From positions 1 to 64,000 of the forward strand of contig SVKJ01000009.1 in the NCBI GenBank assembly GCA_015068525.1: DNA of 64,000 nt. The letters are read 5' to 3'. The DNA comes from Oscillospiraceae bacterium. GTDB lineage: Bacteria > Bacillota > Clostridia > UMGS1840 > HGM11507. Within the stretch, counting starts at the first letter, position 1, and every line of letters begins with the position of its first letter. Shown piece after piece: positions 8,067-16,369 of this stretch. Under the pieces are notes generated by a model. The model saw nothing but the letters and a program-made list of their open reading frames with translations. It did not search any database and was not told the origin of the DNA. A program made the translations under genes and the position numbers.

Positions 8067-8309
8067 TCATTTTTTAAAAAATAAGTAAATACGAATTATA
8101 ATAATTCTTAATAAATAAAAAGGAAAAGATATTATATCGAAACAAAAAGAAATAATATCATAAATTATACCCTTGCGATAACATTCCACAATCCTTTTGT
8201 ATTTTCCGCAACCTTCGCATAACTCTAATTCGTCAGATAAAATATAGTTTTCCTTTTTACATTTACCACCGCTTAATTTATTATAACACTCAAAACAAAA
8301 TTCTGCCAT
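8067..8309 (-). CDS. Small zinc-ribbon-like protein
   Basis: This 80-residue protein has two Cys pairs, CFEC (5-8) and CEGC (31-34), plus further Cys at 17 and 43. It therefore probably binds one zinc. The C-terminal half (about 50-80) is hydrophobic with a lysine tail and may be a membrane helix. Its function is unknown. The start region is divergent from the HTH array at 8414, and a long inverted repeat lies between them. Confidence 0.6.
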   Translation of the reverse strand: MAEFCFECYNKLSGGKCKKENYILSDELELCEGCGKYKRIVECYRKGIIYDIISFCFDIISFPFYLLRIIIIRIYLFFKK

Positions 8310-8338
8310 AATTATTTTCTCCTTATTAAAAAATAAAA

Positions 8339-8411
8339 TTGCACCTATATAAGTGCAATTTTAACACATATTAAGTATATAATCAAGAAAAAAATACTTA
8401 TATAGGTGCAA
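8339..8411. promoter_or_regulatory. Paired operator-like inverted repeats upstream of the HTH array
   Basis: TTGCACCTATATAAGT (8339-8354) is repeated in inverse as ACTTATATAGGTGCAA (8396-8411), a perfect 16-bp match with 41 bases between. The left copy also holds a smaller palindrome TTGCAC-N8-GTGCAA. A TATAAT at 8378-8383 lies between the copies. The right copy ends two bases before the ATG of the first HTH gene. This looks like a looping operator for one of the HTH proteins, governing both this array and the divergent zinc-ribbon gene. Confidence 0.55.
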
Positions 8412-8413
8412 AT

Positions 8414-8644
8414 ATGAATATAAATTTTGAAATACAAGTTGGCAAAAATATAAGAACGCTAAGAAGGAGAAACAAATATACTCAAGAACAATTATCTGCA
8501 AAAATGCAGGTAAGTGGTTGCGATGTAACAAGAAGTGCACTCGCCAAAATAGAGGCAGGGCAAAGGCACTTATATATTGATGAATTAAAAGCAATAAAAG
8601 AGATTTTAAAAGTGTCTTATGAGGAATTATTATGTATAAAGTAA
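8414..8644 (+). CDS. Cro/CI (XRE) family helix-turn-helix protein 1
   Basis: The 76-residue protein is essentially one XRE domain. It has the start IGxNIRTLRRRNKYTQEQL-type helix 1-2 pattern (12-30), a recognition helix around CDVTRSALAKIEAGQRH, and the closing LKVSYEELL. It should bind DNA as a dimer. The operator-like repeat immediately upstream suggests autoregulation. Its end overlaps the next HTH gene by 13 bases. Confidence 0.85.
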   Translation: MNINFEIQVGKNIRTLRRRNKYTQEQLSAKMQVSGCDVTRSALAKIEAGQRHLYIDELKAIKEILKVSYEELLCIK

Positions 8645-8880
8645 ATGGTATTATGGACATTAAAAAGTATGGGAAAATAAAGATTAAGTTATCTGAAATG
8701 ATGGATAAAAGAGGCATAACAAGAAATAAACTAAGCACACTTACAGGCGTTAAATATGATGTTGTACATAGGTATTATAAAGCAGAAAATGTAGAGCGTG
8801 TTGATTTAGATTTTTTATCCAAAGTATGCTATGTTTTAAACTGTGAAGTGAAAGACATACTGGAATATGTTGAAGAGTGA
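8632..8880 (+). CDS. Cro/CI family helix-turn-helix protein 2
   Basis: This 82-residue single-domain HTH protein is related to the YozG/phage Cro type. It has LSEMMDKRGITRNKLSTLTG as helices 1-2 and ends with LNCEVKDILEYVEE. The ATG at 8632 has GAGG seven bases upstream and is preferred to the ATG at 8653. It overlaps the first HTH gene, so translation is coupled. No effector domain is present. Confidence 0.8.
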   Translation: MYKVNGIMDIKKYGKIKIKLSEMMDKRGITRNKLSTLTGVKYDVVHRYYKAENVERVDLDFLSKVCYVLNCEVKDILEYVEE

Positions 8881-8887
8881 TAAAGAT

Positions 8888-9130
8888 ATGAATATAGGCG
8901 AAGCAACTAAATTACGAATACTTGAACTTTGCAATGAAAATATGATAACAGTTAATAAACTTGCGACTATAAGTGGAATAACACAATCTACATTAAGTAA
9001 TATAGTAGGTGGAAGAAACAACAGTACAACAATTTCCACGATAAAGAAAATATGTGACGGATTAAATGTTTCAATCAGATATTTTTTTGAATCTCCATTA
9101 TTTGATAATTTGGAACAGGAAATAAAATAG
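8888..9130 (+). CDS. Cro/CI family helix-turn-helix protein 3
   Basis: From ATG 8888 the protein is 80 residues; an upstream ATG at 8867 would add seven. The shorter form aligns end to end with the HTH protein at 17369-17611 (both have IxxLCxEx-x-IT-x-NKL and end near DNLEQEIK or KHLEQELK), so I favour it. The body is an XRE domain with GITQSTLSNIVGGRNNSTTI as the recognition region. It is the third gene of the HTH array. Confidence 0.8.
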   Translation: MNIGEATKLRILELCNENMITVNKLATISGITQSTLSNIVGGRNNSTTISTIKKICDGLNVSIRYFFESPLFDNLEQEIK

Positions 9131-9164
9131 ATTAAAATATAATATTATTCGCTTGGTGATTGAA

Positions 9165-9365
9165 ATGATTTCGTACAAACCGTTTTATAATACGCTTTTT
9201 AAAAAAGGGATAACAGAATATAATTTAATATTCAAGCAAGGTTTTTCGGCAAATACTCTTCATCGTATAAAAAAGGGAGAGGCTATCAGTACCAAAACGC
9301 TTGATGCTCTTTGTTATGCCCTTGATTGTGAAGTTTCTGATATAATAAAATTTGAAAAAGAATAA
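9165..9365 (+). CDS. Cro/CI family helix-turn-helix protein 4
   Basis: The 66-residue product starts MISYKPFYNTLF, continues with FSANTLHRIKKGEAISTKTL as the recognition segment, and ends in LDCEVSDIIKFEKE. I chose ATG 9165 because GGTGAT lies just upstream; in-frame TTG/GTG codons at 9153-9158 are alternatives. It is the last of four adjacent HTH genes and its stop codon lies in the strong terminator that closes the array. Confidence 0.75.
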   Translation: MISYKPFYNTLFKKGITEYNLIFKQGFSANTLHRIKKGEAISTKTLDALCYALDCEVSDIIKFEKE

Positions 9366-9401
9366 CACCTGTTTCGCTGTGAAACAGGTGTTATTCTTTT
9401 T
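9361..9401. terminator. Bidirectional terminator between the HTH array and clpE
   Basis: A perfect 15-bp stem, AATAACACCTGTTTC (9361-9375) with GAAACAGGTGTTATT (9381-9395), has a 5-base loop and is followed by CTTTTT. It serves the HTH array on the plus strand and clpE on the minus strand. Confidence 0.85.
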
Positions 9402-11601
9402 AAATATTAAATATTAACTTTTCATTATCCGCATCAATTATAACTGAATTTCCGTATTTTAATTCTTCGCATATATACATATCTGCAAGGTGAGATTCGA
9501 TTTCTTTCTGAATAAGTCTTTTTAACGGTCTTGCACCGAATTTATCGTCATACCCTTTATTTGAAAGATATTCTTTTGCGTTATCTGTAAGAGAAATTTT
9601 TATTTCCTTATCGCTTAAATCTTTTTGTAAATCGCTAATTAATATATCTACAATACCTTTTATATTCTCTTTTGATAAGTGATTAAATATAACGATTTCA
9701 TCAACCCTGTTTAAAAATTCAGGGCGGAAAAATTCTTTTAAAGCAGAAGAAACTTTTTCTTTACTTGATGCTTTTTCATTTTCGATAAATCCAAAGGATG
9801 CGCTTCTATAGTCAGACCCTGCATTTGATGTCATAATTATAATTGTATTTTCAAAATGAACGCATTTTCCGTGACTGTCAGTTAACTTTCCGTCATCTAA
9901 AACCTGAAGAAGAAGGTTGAATACATCAGCGTGTGCCTTTTCGATTTCGTCAAGCAGAATTATGGAATAAGGATTTCTACGTACCTTTTCGGTAAGAAGC
10001 CCTGCATCATCATAGCCAACATATCCCGGAGGAGAGCCTATAAGTTTTGATACCGTGTGCTTTTCCATATATTCAGACATATCAAATCTTATAATGTTGT
10101 CCTCAGTGCCTAAAATTTCTTTAGAAAGAGTTTTAACAAGTTCAGTTTTACCAACACCTGTCGGCCCTACAAATATAAAGGAAGAAGGTTTTTTCTTCTT
10201 TATAAGACCTGCTCTGTTTCTTCTTATAACTGAAGATACACTGTCAATAGCCTCATTCTGACCAACAATTCTTAAAGCGAGTTTGTCTTTCAAGTTTTTT
10301 AATTTCTCAATATCTTTTTCTTTAAGTTCGGTAATAGGCACTCCCGAGAGTTTTTCAACAACTGCTACAATATCTTCTACTGTAACAGGAAGGGTAACAC
10401 CGCCCTCTTCAAGTTCTTTTATTTTATCATTTAATTTTAATTCTTCAATTTTTAAATTTGAAATTTTTTCGTAATCAGGTTCTTGATTTTCTGTTCCTTT
10501 TTCCGCCTCTTCTCTTTCTTCTATTTTGGATAAAAGTTTTTTGTTAAGACGGTTAAGTTCTGCAAGTTTTTTATTTTCCAGATTTTTCTTCGAACCACAT
10601 TCATCAATTAAATCTATTGCCTTATCAGGAAGAAATCTTTCAGGAATGTATCTTTTAGATAAGGATACAGCAGTTTTTAAAACTTCGTCAGATAAGGTTA
10701 TCTTGTGATAAGTTTCATAAAAAGGTCTTAACCCTTTTAAGATTTCAAATGAGTCTTCCTCGCTCGGCTCGTCAATATTAACAGGTGCAAATCTTCGCTC
10801 AAGTGCAGAATCTTTTTCAATGTGTTTTCTGTACTCATTAAATGTTGTTGCACCGATAACTCTTATTTCGCCTCTTGAAAGAGCAGGCTTTAAAATATTA
10901 GCCGCATTCATTGCTCCTTCGGCATCGCCTGCGGAAACAATGTTGTGAAGTTCATCAATAACTAAAATAACGTTTTTTCTTTGCTTAACCTCATCTATTA
11001 ATTTTTTAAGTCTTCCCTCAAACTGACCGCGGAATTGAGTTCCTGCAAGAAGTGCCGTAAAGTCAATAAGATAAACTTCAAAGTCGAGAAGTTTGTCAGG
11101 CACAGCCCCGTTTACAATACTTATTGCAACGCCTTCTGCAACTGCAGTTTTACCAACGCCCGGTTCGCCTAAAAGAACAGGATTGTTCTTAGTTTTTCTG
11201 TTTAAAATATGAAGAACTCTTTCAATTTCCTTTTCTCTTCCCACTACAACTTCAAGTTCACCATTTCTTGCGCGCCTTGTAAGATTAGTTCCGTAATTTT
11301 CAAGCATACTTTTTTTATTAATTTCTTCTTTTGAAGCCTTTTTATCATTTTTATTATCAAAATTAGGAGGAAGAGTCATACTGTCCGACACTCCCATATC
11401 CGTAAGAAAATCACCCATTTCAGAGTTCAAATCCTCTAAATCGGCATCGGATATCCCAAGTTGATTCATCATTTGTTCAAGCGGTTTTATACCCATAGTT
11501 TTAGCACAGGCAAGGCAGTATCCTTCGCTGACTTGCTGACCGTTTTCAAATTTATTTATAAATACAACCGCCATATTTTTCTTGCATTTACAACATAACA
11601 T
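9400..11601 (-). CDS. clpE: ATP-dependent Clp protease ATP-binding subunit ClpE-like
   Basis: This is a 733-residue Hsp100 unfoldase. The N-terminus has a zinc finger with Cys pairs at 3-6 and 29-32, typical of ClpE rather than ClpC. AAA module 1 carries Walker A GEPGVGKT (145-152) and Walker B VILVIDE (211-217). A central coiled segment lies near 335-400. Module 2 carries Walker A GPTGVGKT (479-486). A SFGF segment near 610 may be the ClpP-contacting loop. It should feed damaged proteins to ClpP. It has its own consensus-like promoter, and no ctsR or mcsAB neighbours are present. Confidence 0.9.
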   Translation of the reverse strand: MLCCKCKKNMAVVFINKFENGQQVSEGYCLACAKTMGIKPLEQMMNQLGISDADLEDLNSEMGDFLTDMGVSDSMTLPPNFDNKNDKKASKEEINKKSMLENYGTNLTRRARNGELEVVVGREKEIERVLHILNRKTKNNPVLLGEPGVGKTAVAEGVAISIVNGAVPDKLLDFEVYLIDFTALLAGTQFRGQFEGRLKKLIDEVKQRKNVILVIDELHNIVSAGDAEGAMNAANILKPALSRGEIRVIGATTFNEYRKHIEKDSALERRFAPVNIDEPSEEDSFEILKGLRPFYETYHKITLSDEVLKTAVSLSKRYIPERFLPDKAIDLIDECGSKKNLENKKLAELNRLNKKLLSKIEEREEAEKGTENQEPDYEKISNLKIEELKLNDKIKELEEGGVTLPVTVEDIVAVVEKLSGVPITELKEKDIEKLKNLKDKLALRIVGQNEAIDSVSSVIRRNRAGLIKKKKPSSFIFVGPTGVGKTELVKTLSKEILGTEDNIIRFDMSEYMEKHTVSKLIGSPPGYVGYDDAGLLTEKVRRNPYSIILLDEIEKAHADVFNLLLQVLDDGKLTDSHGKCVHFENTIIIMTSNAGSDYRSASFGFIENEKASSKEKVSSALKEFFRPEFLNRVDEIVIFNHLSKENIKGIVDILISDLQKDLSDKEIKISLTDNAKEYLSNKGYDDKFGARPLKRLIQKEIESHLADMYICEELKYGNSVIIDADNEKLIFNI

Positions 11602-11639
11602 ATATAAAAAACTCCCTTATATCTTAAAAGTCCTTTATC

Positions 11640-11668
11640 ATTGTATAATAAAATTGATTTTTTTTCAA
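11640..11668 (-). promoter_or_regulatory. Promoter of clpE
   Basis: On the minus strand TTGAAA (11663-11668) and TACAAT (11640-11645) are separated by 17 bases. They lie about 40 bases upstream of the clpE start and its AGGGAG ribosome-binding site. Confidence 0.65.
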
Positions 11669-11681
11669 CATTTTTTATAAT
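11654..11681 (+). promoter_or_regulatory. Divergent promoter reading toward the ABC ATPase gene
   Basis: TTGATT (11654-11659) and TATAAT (11676-11681) are 16 bases apart on the plus strand and overlap the clpE promoter. A transcript from here would have a leader of about 270 bases before the ATG at 11959. Confidence 0.45.
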
Positions 11682-11958
11682 AATTTACATACTATTCATA
11701 TTTTTATTAAACAATAAATATGAAAACAAAAAATCTACAAGGTAAGAACCTTGTAGATTTCGTGACCTATTCTTTTGGGGATAAGAATAAATCTGATTTA
11801 CACATTTTGTGTAAATCTATTAAAGGAGTAAGTCAAATAAATTCAATGTGGCATTATAATTGAATTTATAAAGTTTGTTATTTTTTTAACAAACTCTACA
11901 ATATATTATAAGTTATTTTTTTAACAATGTCAAGAAAAAAATTATAAAAAGGTGCAAA
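11682..11958 (+). other. Gene-free leader with three hairpins
   Basis: No gene is seen in this stretch. Three hairpins follow one another. AAATCTACAAGG pairs with CCTTGTAGATTT (11731-11760). GATTTACACA pairs with TGTGTAAATC (11795-11817). AGTTTGTTA pairs with TAACAAACT around a T-rich loop (11871-11894). ATTCAAT...ATTGAAT (11841-11865) adds a weak inverted repeat. The arrangement could be a structured leader of the ABC ATPase gene or a small RNA. It does not match a riboswitch that I know. Confidence 0.4.
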
Positions 11959-12618
11959 ATGATAAAATTAGATAATATAAACAAAATATATAATATTGGA
12001 AAAACTGCGGTAAAAGCTTTGCAGGATATAAATTTAGAAATAAAAAAAGGGGAATTTGTAGGAATAGTCGGGCAGTCGGGAAGCGGGAAAACAACTCTTT
12101 CAAATATAATCGCAGGTTTGCTTTCGCCAAGTTCAGGAATAGTAACGATTGAGGGGAATAATATATGGAATTTTAATGATCGTAAAATGAGCCTTTTTCG
12201 CAATAAAACTCTGGGATTTGTTTTTCAATCATTTAATCTTATTCCTGAAATGACGGCTTTAGAGAATGTTATGCTGCCTCTTGCTTATTCAAAGATTAAA
12301 TATAAAAAAAGGGTGGAACTTGCAAAGGAAGAACTTATAAAAGTCGGACTTGAAAAAAGAATGTATCACAAACCGATAGAATTATCGGGAGGGCAAATGC
12401 AACGAGTATCAATAGCAAGAGCAATGATAAACAAACCTAAAATTATAATTGCAGATGAACCGACAGGCAATCTTGACTCAGTATCTTCCGAAACAGTAAT
12501 GAATCTTATTAAGGAAATAAATGAGAAAGGGGTTACTGTTTTGATGGTTACACATAATTTGGAGTATGAAAAATATTTTACAAAAATTATAAAATTAAAA
12601 GACGGCAAACTGATTTAA
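11959..12618 (+). CDS. ABC transporter ATP-binding protein (MacB/LolD type)
   Basis: The 219-residue ATPase has Walker A GQSGSGKT (38-45), the signature LSGGQ (142-146) and Walker B IIIADE (162-167), followed by PTGNLDS. That last motif is usual in the MacB/LolD/FtsE group, which works with FtsX-like permeases. No permease gene lies on either side, so the partner must be elsewhere or the protein has another role. AAGGTG precedes the ATG. The length is normal for the family. Confidence 0.85.
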   Translation: MIKLDNINKIYNIGKTAVKALQDINLEIKKGEFVGIVGQSGSGKTTLSNIIAGLLSPSSGIVTIEGNNIWNFNDRKMSLFRNKTLGFVFQSFNLIPEMTALENVMLPLAYSKIKYKKRVELAKEELIKVGLEKRMYHKPIELSGGQMQRVSIARAMINKPKIIIADEPTGNLDSVSSETVMNLIKEINEKGVTVLMVTHNLEYEKYFTKIIKLKDGKLI

Positions 12619-12628
12619 GAGTTATAAA

Positions 12629-12668
12629 AAAGCACCTTAGAAAATATAATAAAAAAAGGAGGTGCTTT
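12629..12668 (+). promoter_or_regulatory. Hairpin overlapping the ribosome-binding site of the next gene
   Basis: AAAGCACCT (12629-12637) pairs with AGGTGCTTT (12660-12668), which includes half of the AAGGAGG site for the gene at 12671. It may end upstream transcription weakly or limit translation. Confidence 0.4.
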
Positions 12669-12670
12669 AA

Positions 12671-13057
12671 ATGAATGGCAACGGAAAAATAATAGCAAGA
12701 GTGACACTTGCAAGTGAGAGTGTTCCTGTTAAAGATGCGATTGTAACTGCAAGTACAAATGTTGACGATAAACAAATTCTTTTAGGAACCCGAAGAACGG
12801 ATGAAAACGGTAAAACTACACCAATAGACGTAGAAACTCCTGATATAGAATATTCGTTAGAACCTGAAAACAGTGTTAAGCCTTACACATCAGTTGATGT
12901 AAGAGTTGACCATCCGTCAGCTTACAGCGTGTTAATAAGAAATGTTCAGGTTTTTTCGGATAACACAAGTTTAGTAAATGTTTCCCTGATTCCTTTAAGA
13001 GAAGGAATTGACGAAGGAACGCAGGAAATAATAGAAATAACCAGTCAGAATTTATAA
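12671..13057 (+). CDS. Carboxypeptidase-regulatory-like (Ig-fold) protein, spore-associated context
   Basis: The 128-residue protein lacks a signal peptide. It contains a beta-rich regulatory-like domain: NGKIIARVTLASESVPVKDA is typical of CarboxypepD_reg repeats, and VDVRVDHPSAYSVLIRNVQV precedes a C-terminal VNVSLIPL. It is followed after 15 bases by a SpoIID/peptidoglycan-binding protein, with which it probably functions in the spore coat or cortex. The function is inferred from position and domain type only. Confidence 0.6.
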   Translation: MNGNGKIIARVTLASESVPVKDAIVTASTNVDDKQILLGTRRTDENGKTTPIDVETPDIEYSLEPENSVKPYTSVDVRVDHPSAYSVLIRNVQVFSDNTSLVNVSLIPLREGIDEGTQEIIEITSQNL

Positions 13058-13072
13058 AAAAAGGTGGTTTGT

Positions 13073-14509
13073 ATGGCAGAAGTGTTTCCTACAATACCTG
13101 AAACTATAACTGTTCATTTAGGACCGAAAGACAGTAACGCGCAAAATGTAACAGTGAGTTTTTCAGATTACATAAAGAATGTTGCCTCAAGTGAAATTTA
13201 TCCGACCTGGAATGAAGAAGCCATAAGAGCGAATATATACGCACAGATTTCTTATGCGCTTAACCGTGTATATACTGAGTTTTACAGAAGTCAGGGTTAT
13301 GATTTTGATATAACATCATCAACGGCAACCGACCAGAAATTTATTTACGGAAGAAATATTTTCGAGAATATAGACAGAATAGTTGACGAAATATTTGATT
13401 CTTATATAAGAAGAATCGGATTTGTAGAGCCTCTTGCTGCAAAATACTGCAACGGGACTACAGTAACGTGCGAGGGGCTTTCACAGTGGGGAAGTGAAAA
13501 TCTTGCAAGGCAGGGTTTTTCAGCATTTGAAATTTTAACATATTATTACGGAGATAATATAGAACTTGTAACCGATGTTCCCATACGGGATTTGGAAGAG
13601 TCCTATCCGGGATTTGCTCTAAGGCGGGGTAATGGAGGGAGAGATGTTGCGACCATTCAGGTAGCACTTAATCAGATATCTCAAAATTATCCGTCTATTC
13701 CCAAAATTTATCCTGTTGACGGAATATTCGGAGAACAGACTGAAAATGCTGTAAGAAGATTTCAGAGAATATTTAATCTTACCGAAGACGGAATTGTGGG
13801 TAAAGCAACATGGTATAAAATTATAAGTCTTTATGTAGGGATTTTAAGACTTTCGGAACTGAATTCTGAGGGGCAGACTTATTATGGTTCAAACTTAAAA
13901 TTTACCGATACGCTGTCTTTGGGTTCGCAAGGTGAAAAGGTATTTATACTTCAGTATTTTTTAAACGTGTTATCTGAATTTATAAGTTTTATTCCGCCTG
14001 TTGCAATTGACGGTGTGTTTGGCGAGTCAACAAGAGATGCAGTTATAGCATTCCAGAAATATGCAGGTTTAAATCCTGACGGTATAGCAGGGGAAAGAAC
14101 ATGGAACTTACTTTATAATGGGGTAAGGGGAATAATAAGAGCATTAAATATAGATTTTGATGTAAAAATAACAAGCCCTGCAAAATATCCCGGTACACCG
14201 CTTAGTCAGGGGTCGAGCGGAGCAGATGTAACTACTTTGCAAAATTATCTTAATTTTATTTCTCTTTCGTACAGGGGAATTTCTTTTGTCAGTCCGACAG
14301 GGTTTTATGGAGAACAGACACGAAGGTCAGTTGCAGAGTTTCAAAGAAGATTCGGTCTTTCGGAGACAGGTGTTACTGACGAGGCAACCTGGAATTTAAT
14401 CGGAAAAACTTATGTTGATTTAATAAATGAGGTAAATGTTAATTTGACACAGTTTCCGGGAAGAAATATTGGTAAAGGAGATTCGGATTTTACTCATCCG
14501 TATGTATAG
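13073..14509 (+). CDS. SpoIID-like/peptidoglycan-binding repeat protein
   Basis: From ATG 13073 (AAGGTGG just upstream; GTG 13064 is the longest form) the protein is 478 residues. Residues about 30-155 resemble the SpoIID/amidase-enhancer region, with CEGLSQWGSENLARQGFSAF followed by ILTYYYG. Three PG_binding_1 repeats follow, each with a GxxGxxT...FQ...DGIxG..TW pattern (about 185-255, 280-350 and 380-450). There is no signal peptide, as in many spore-cortex proteins made in the mother cell. It likely helps remodel cortex peptidoglycan. The TAG stop is in frame with a fourth repeat that begins one codon later. Confidence 0.75.
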   Translation: MAEVFPTIPETITVHLGPKDSNAQNVTVSFSDYIKNVASSEIYPTWNEEAIRANIYAQISYALNRVYTEFYRSQGYDFDITSSTATDQKFIYGRNIFENIDRIVDEIFDSYIRRIGFVEPLAAKYCNGTTVTCEGLSQWGSENLARQGFSAFEILTYYYGDNIELVTDVPIRDLEESYPGFALRRGNGGRDVATIQVALNQISQNYPSIPKIYPVDGIFGEQTENAVRRFQRIFNLTEDGIVGKATWYKIISLYVGILRLSELNSEGQTYYGSNLKFTDTLSLGSQGEKVFILQYFLNVLSEFISFIPPVAIDGVFGESTRDAVIAFQKYAGLNPDGIAGERTWNLLYNGVRGIIRALNIDFDVKITSPAKYPGTPLSQGSSGADVTTLQNYLNFISLSYRGISFVSPTGFYGEQTRRSVAEFQRRFGLSETGVTDEATWNLIGKTYVDLINEVNVNLTQFPGRNIGKGDSDFTHPYV

Positions 14510-14512
14510 AAA

Positions 14513-14761
14513 ATGATTAATGTTATAAGTGCAAACGGAACTCCTGTAAGAAACTTACAGGAAATGTTAAGGGCAATTTATTTTGCCAATGAAGTTTTAC
14601 CTGAAGTTATAGTTGATGGAATTTTTGATGATACCACAACGGAAGCGGTTACAAATTTTCAAAAGAAGTTTAATTTAAGTCCAACAGGAGAGGTTGACAT
14701 TTTAACCTTTGAAAAAATAGTAGAAGAATATAATAAAATAATAGATAGAGATAATGTATAA
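14513..14761 (+). CDS. Single PG_binding_1 domain protein
   Basis: This is an 82-residue open frame in the same phase as the preceding gene, separated by TAG AAA. It contains one peptidoglycan-binding repeat (VRNLQEML...VDGIFDDTTTEAVTNF...PTGEVD..T). No ribosome-binding site is visible close to the ATG, because the nearest AAGGAG is over 30 bases upstream. Its translation may therefore depend on reinitiation or readthrough. It could be a real small protein or the cut-off end of the upstream gene. Confidence 0.6.
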   Translation: MINVISANGTPVRNLQEMLRAIYFANEVLPEVIVDGIFDDTTTEAVTNFQKKFNLSPTGEVDILTFEKIVEEYNKIIDRDNV

Positions 14762-14774
14762 CTTAAAATTATAT

Positions 14775-14817
14775 AAATATTGCCATTTTGGGGACAGTCC
14801 CCAAAATGGCAATATTT
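14775..14817. terminator. Terminator with GGGACAGTCCC core
   Basis: A perfect 20-bp stem from AAATATTGCCATTTTGGGGA (14775-14794) folds with its complement (14798-14817) around CAG. It separates convergent genes and can act both ways. The core recurs in other hairpins of this window. Confidence 0.8.
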
Positions 14818-14831
14818 GATTAATGAAAATT

Positions 14832-15089
14832 TTATGCGTTTTGTTCGTTGTATGCTTTTCTTACTGCTTTTGCCAGTTGGTCTGCACAGGAAGTGCTTTT
14901 AAAACCACAGGTGTTTCCAAGAAGTTTTTCCTCAATTTTTTCAACGGTTTGACCGTCTAAAATTTTAGAAATTGCTTTTAAATTTCCGTCACACCCACCC
15001 AAAAACTTTATATTGGTAATAATATTATCATTTATATCAAATGAAATAATTTTAGAACAAGTGCCTTTAGTTTCAAATTTATAATTCAT
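14832..15089 (-). CDS. TSCPD domain protein (TIGR03905 type)
   Basis: The 85-residue protein has the pattern IKFLGGCDGNLKAISKILDG followed by CGFKSTSCADQLAKAV. This matches the small TSCPD family, whose domain also occurs at the end of some ribonucleotide reductases. Four cysteines are well placed for metal or redox use. Its molecular role is unknown. It lies 3 bases downstream of the M20 hydrolase gene, so they share a transcript. Confidence 0.85.
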   Translation of the reverse strand: MNYKFETKGTCSKIISFDINDNIITNIKFLGGCDGNLKAISKILDGQTVEKIEEKLLGNTCGFKSTSCADQLAKAVRKAYNEQNA

Positions 15090-15092
15090 AAT

Positions 15093-16241
15093 TTAATCTC
15101 CCAATAATTTAATTACACTATTTGCAAGAATTTTAACACCGACAAGAAGAGAATCTTCATTAATAGTGTATTTTGCACTGTGAAGAGGATACGGGCAGTC
15201 CTCAGATTTTGTACCTACTTTTATATGACAGGATTTTACCTCTTTTGCAAAATATGCAAAATCTTCAGCCGTCATAGCATATCCCAACTCATAAAGATTT
15301 TCTTCTCCCAGAGTATCACATATAACATCTCTTACTGCATTTGTAACTTCATAGTCATTTACAAGAGGTATGTAATTAAGGTTAACATTAATTATACCGT
15401 CAATGTTATTATCATCTAAAATCTTTTTAACAGTGTTTCTTATCGACTCGGATACTACTATTTCTGATTGTTCGTCAATCATTCTTAAAGTTCCTTTTAA
15501 ATGCGCAGAATCTTTAAAAACATTATGTGTACTTGCACAGTCAAAAGAACACATTGAAAGGACATTTTTAACGCCTTTGTCATTAAAATCTTTGCTAAGT
15601 TTTTTTAATGCTATTATTATCTCGCTGCCTGCGTATATAACATCTTTGATTTTTTCAGGGTATGCACCGTGACCGCCTTTTCCTATAACTTCAATTTCAA
15701 TTAAAGTGTCAGATGCAAATGTTGTGCCATGCGATGCGTCTGCTTTGCCTGTTTCAATATCAGGCCACAGGTGGCAGGAAAGCATACAGTCAACTTTCGG
15801 ATTTTCCAAAACTTTGTTTTCAATCATCATTTTGGCTCCGCCTTCACCTTCTTCGGCAGGCTGAAATATAAGTTTTAAATTACCTTTTAAAAGATGAGAG
15901 TTTTCTTTGAAAAATTTAGCAAGAGTAAGTGCTATCGCAATATGCCCGTCATGACCGCAGGCGTGCATAACGCCATCGTGTAAAGATGAAAAGGGAAGTT
16001 CGGTTTCCTCTTTTACGGGAAGCGCATCAATATCGGCTCTTATACCAATAGTTTTTTTGCCGTTTCCAAAAATGGTTGCACAAATACCCGTATCTGATAT
16101 TTCCTTAATATCTTCTATGCCAATAGATTTTAAGTAATCAATAATTTTTGCTTTAGTTTTAAATTCAAAGTAGCCAAGTTCAGGAATTTTATGAAATTCC
16201 CGCCTTAAGTTAATAACTTCTTCATTGTATTTATCAAACAT
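15093..16241 (-). CDS. M20-family amidohydrolase
   Basis: The 382-residue enzyme belongs to the carboxypeptidase Ss1/hippurate hydrolase branch of M20. Metal and catalytic motifs are RADIDALP (about 68-75), HACGHDGH (about 92-99) and PAEEG (about 128-132), with a later SCHLWP. It should cleave N-acyl amino acids or similar amides in the cytoplasm. It is the first gene of a two-gene unit with the TSCPD protein. A divergent HAD gene begins 130 bases away. Confidence 0.9.
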   Translation of the reverse strand: MFDKYNEEVINLRREFHKIPELGYFEFKTKAKIIDYLKSIGIEDIKEISDTGICATIFGNGKKTIGIRADIDALPVKEETELPFSSLHDGVMHACGHDGHIAIALTLAKFFKENSHLLKGNLKLIFQPAEEGEGGAKMMIENKVLENPKVDCMLSCHLWPDIETGKADASHGTTFASDTLIEIEVIGKGGHGAYPEKIKDVIYAGSEIIIALKKLSKDFNDKGVKNVLSMCSFDCASTHNVFKDSAHLKGTLRMIDEQSEIVVSESIRNTVKKILDDNNIDGIINVNLNYIPLVNDYEVTNAVRDVICDTLGEENLYELGYAMTAEDFAYFAKEVKSCHIKVGTKSEDCPYPLHSAKYTINEDSLLVGVKILANSVIKLLGD

Positions 16242-16369
16242 ATAAAATCACCACAATCATTTTAACATATCGATTGACGAAAGTCAATTTTAGTGATAGA
16301 ATAAATATAATCGTGGTACGACGTCCCCGATGGCACGTATAAAACGAAAAAATATATGGATGTGGTTAA

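Noticed and set aside
11831..11847. CtsR-box-like sequence AGTCAAATAAATTCAAT upstream of clpE
   Set aside because: It resembles the CtsR site but the second half differs at two positions. It lies over 200 bases from the clpE start, and no ctsR gene is nearby.
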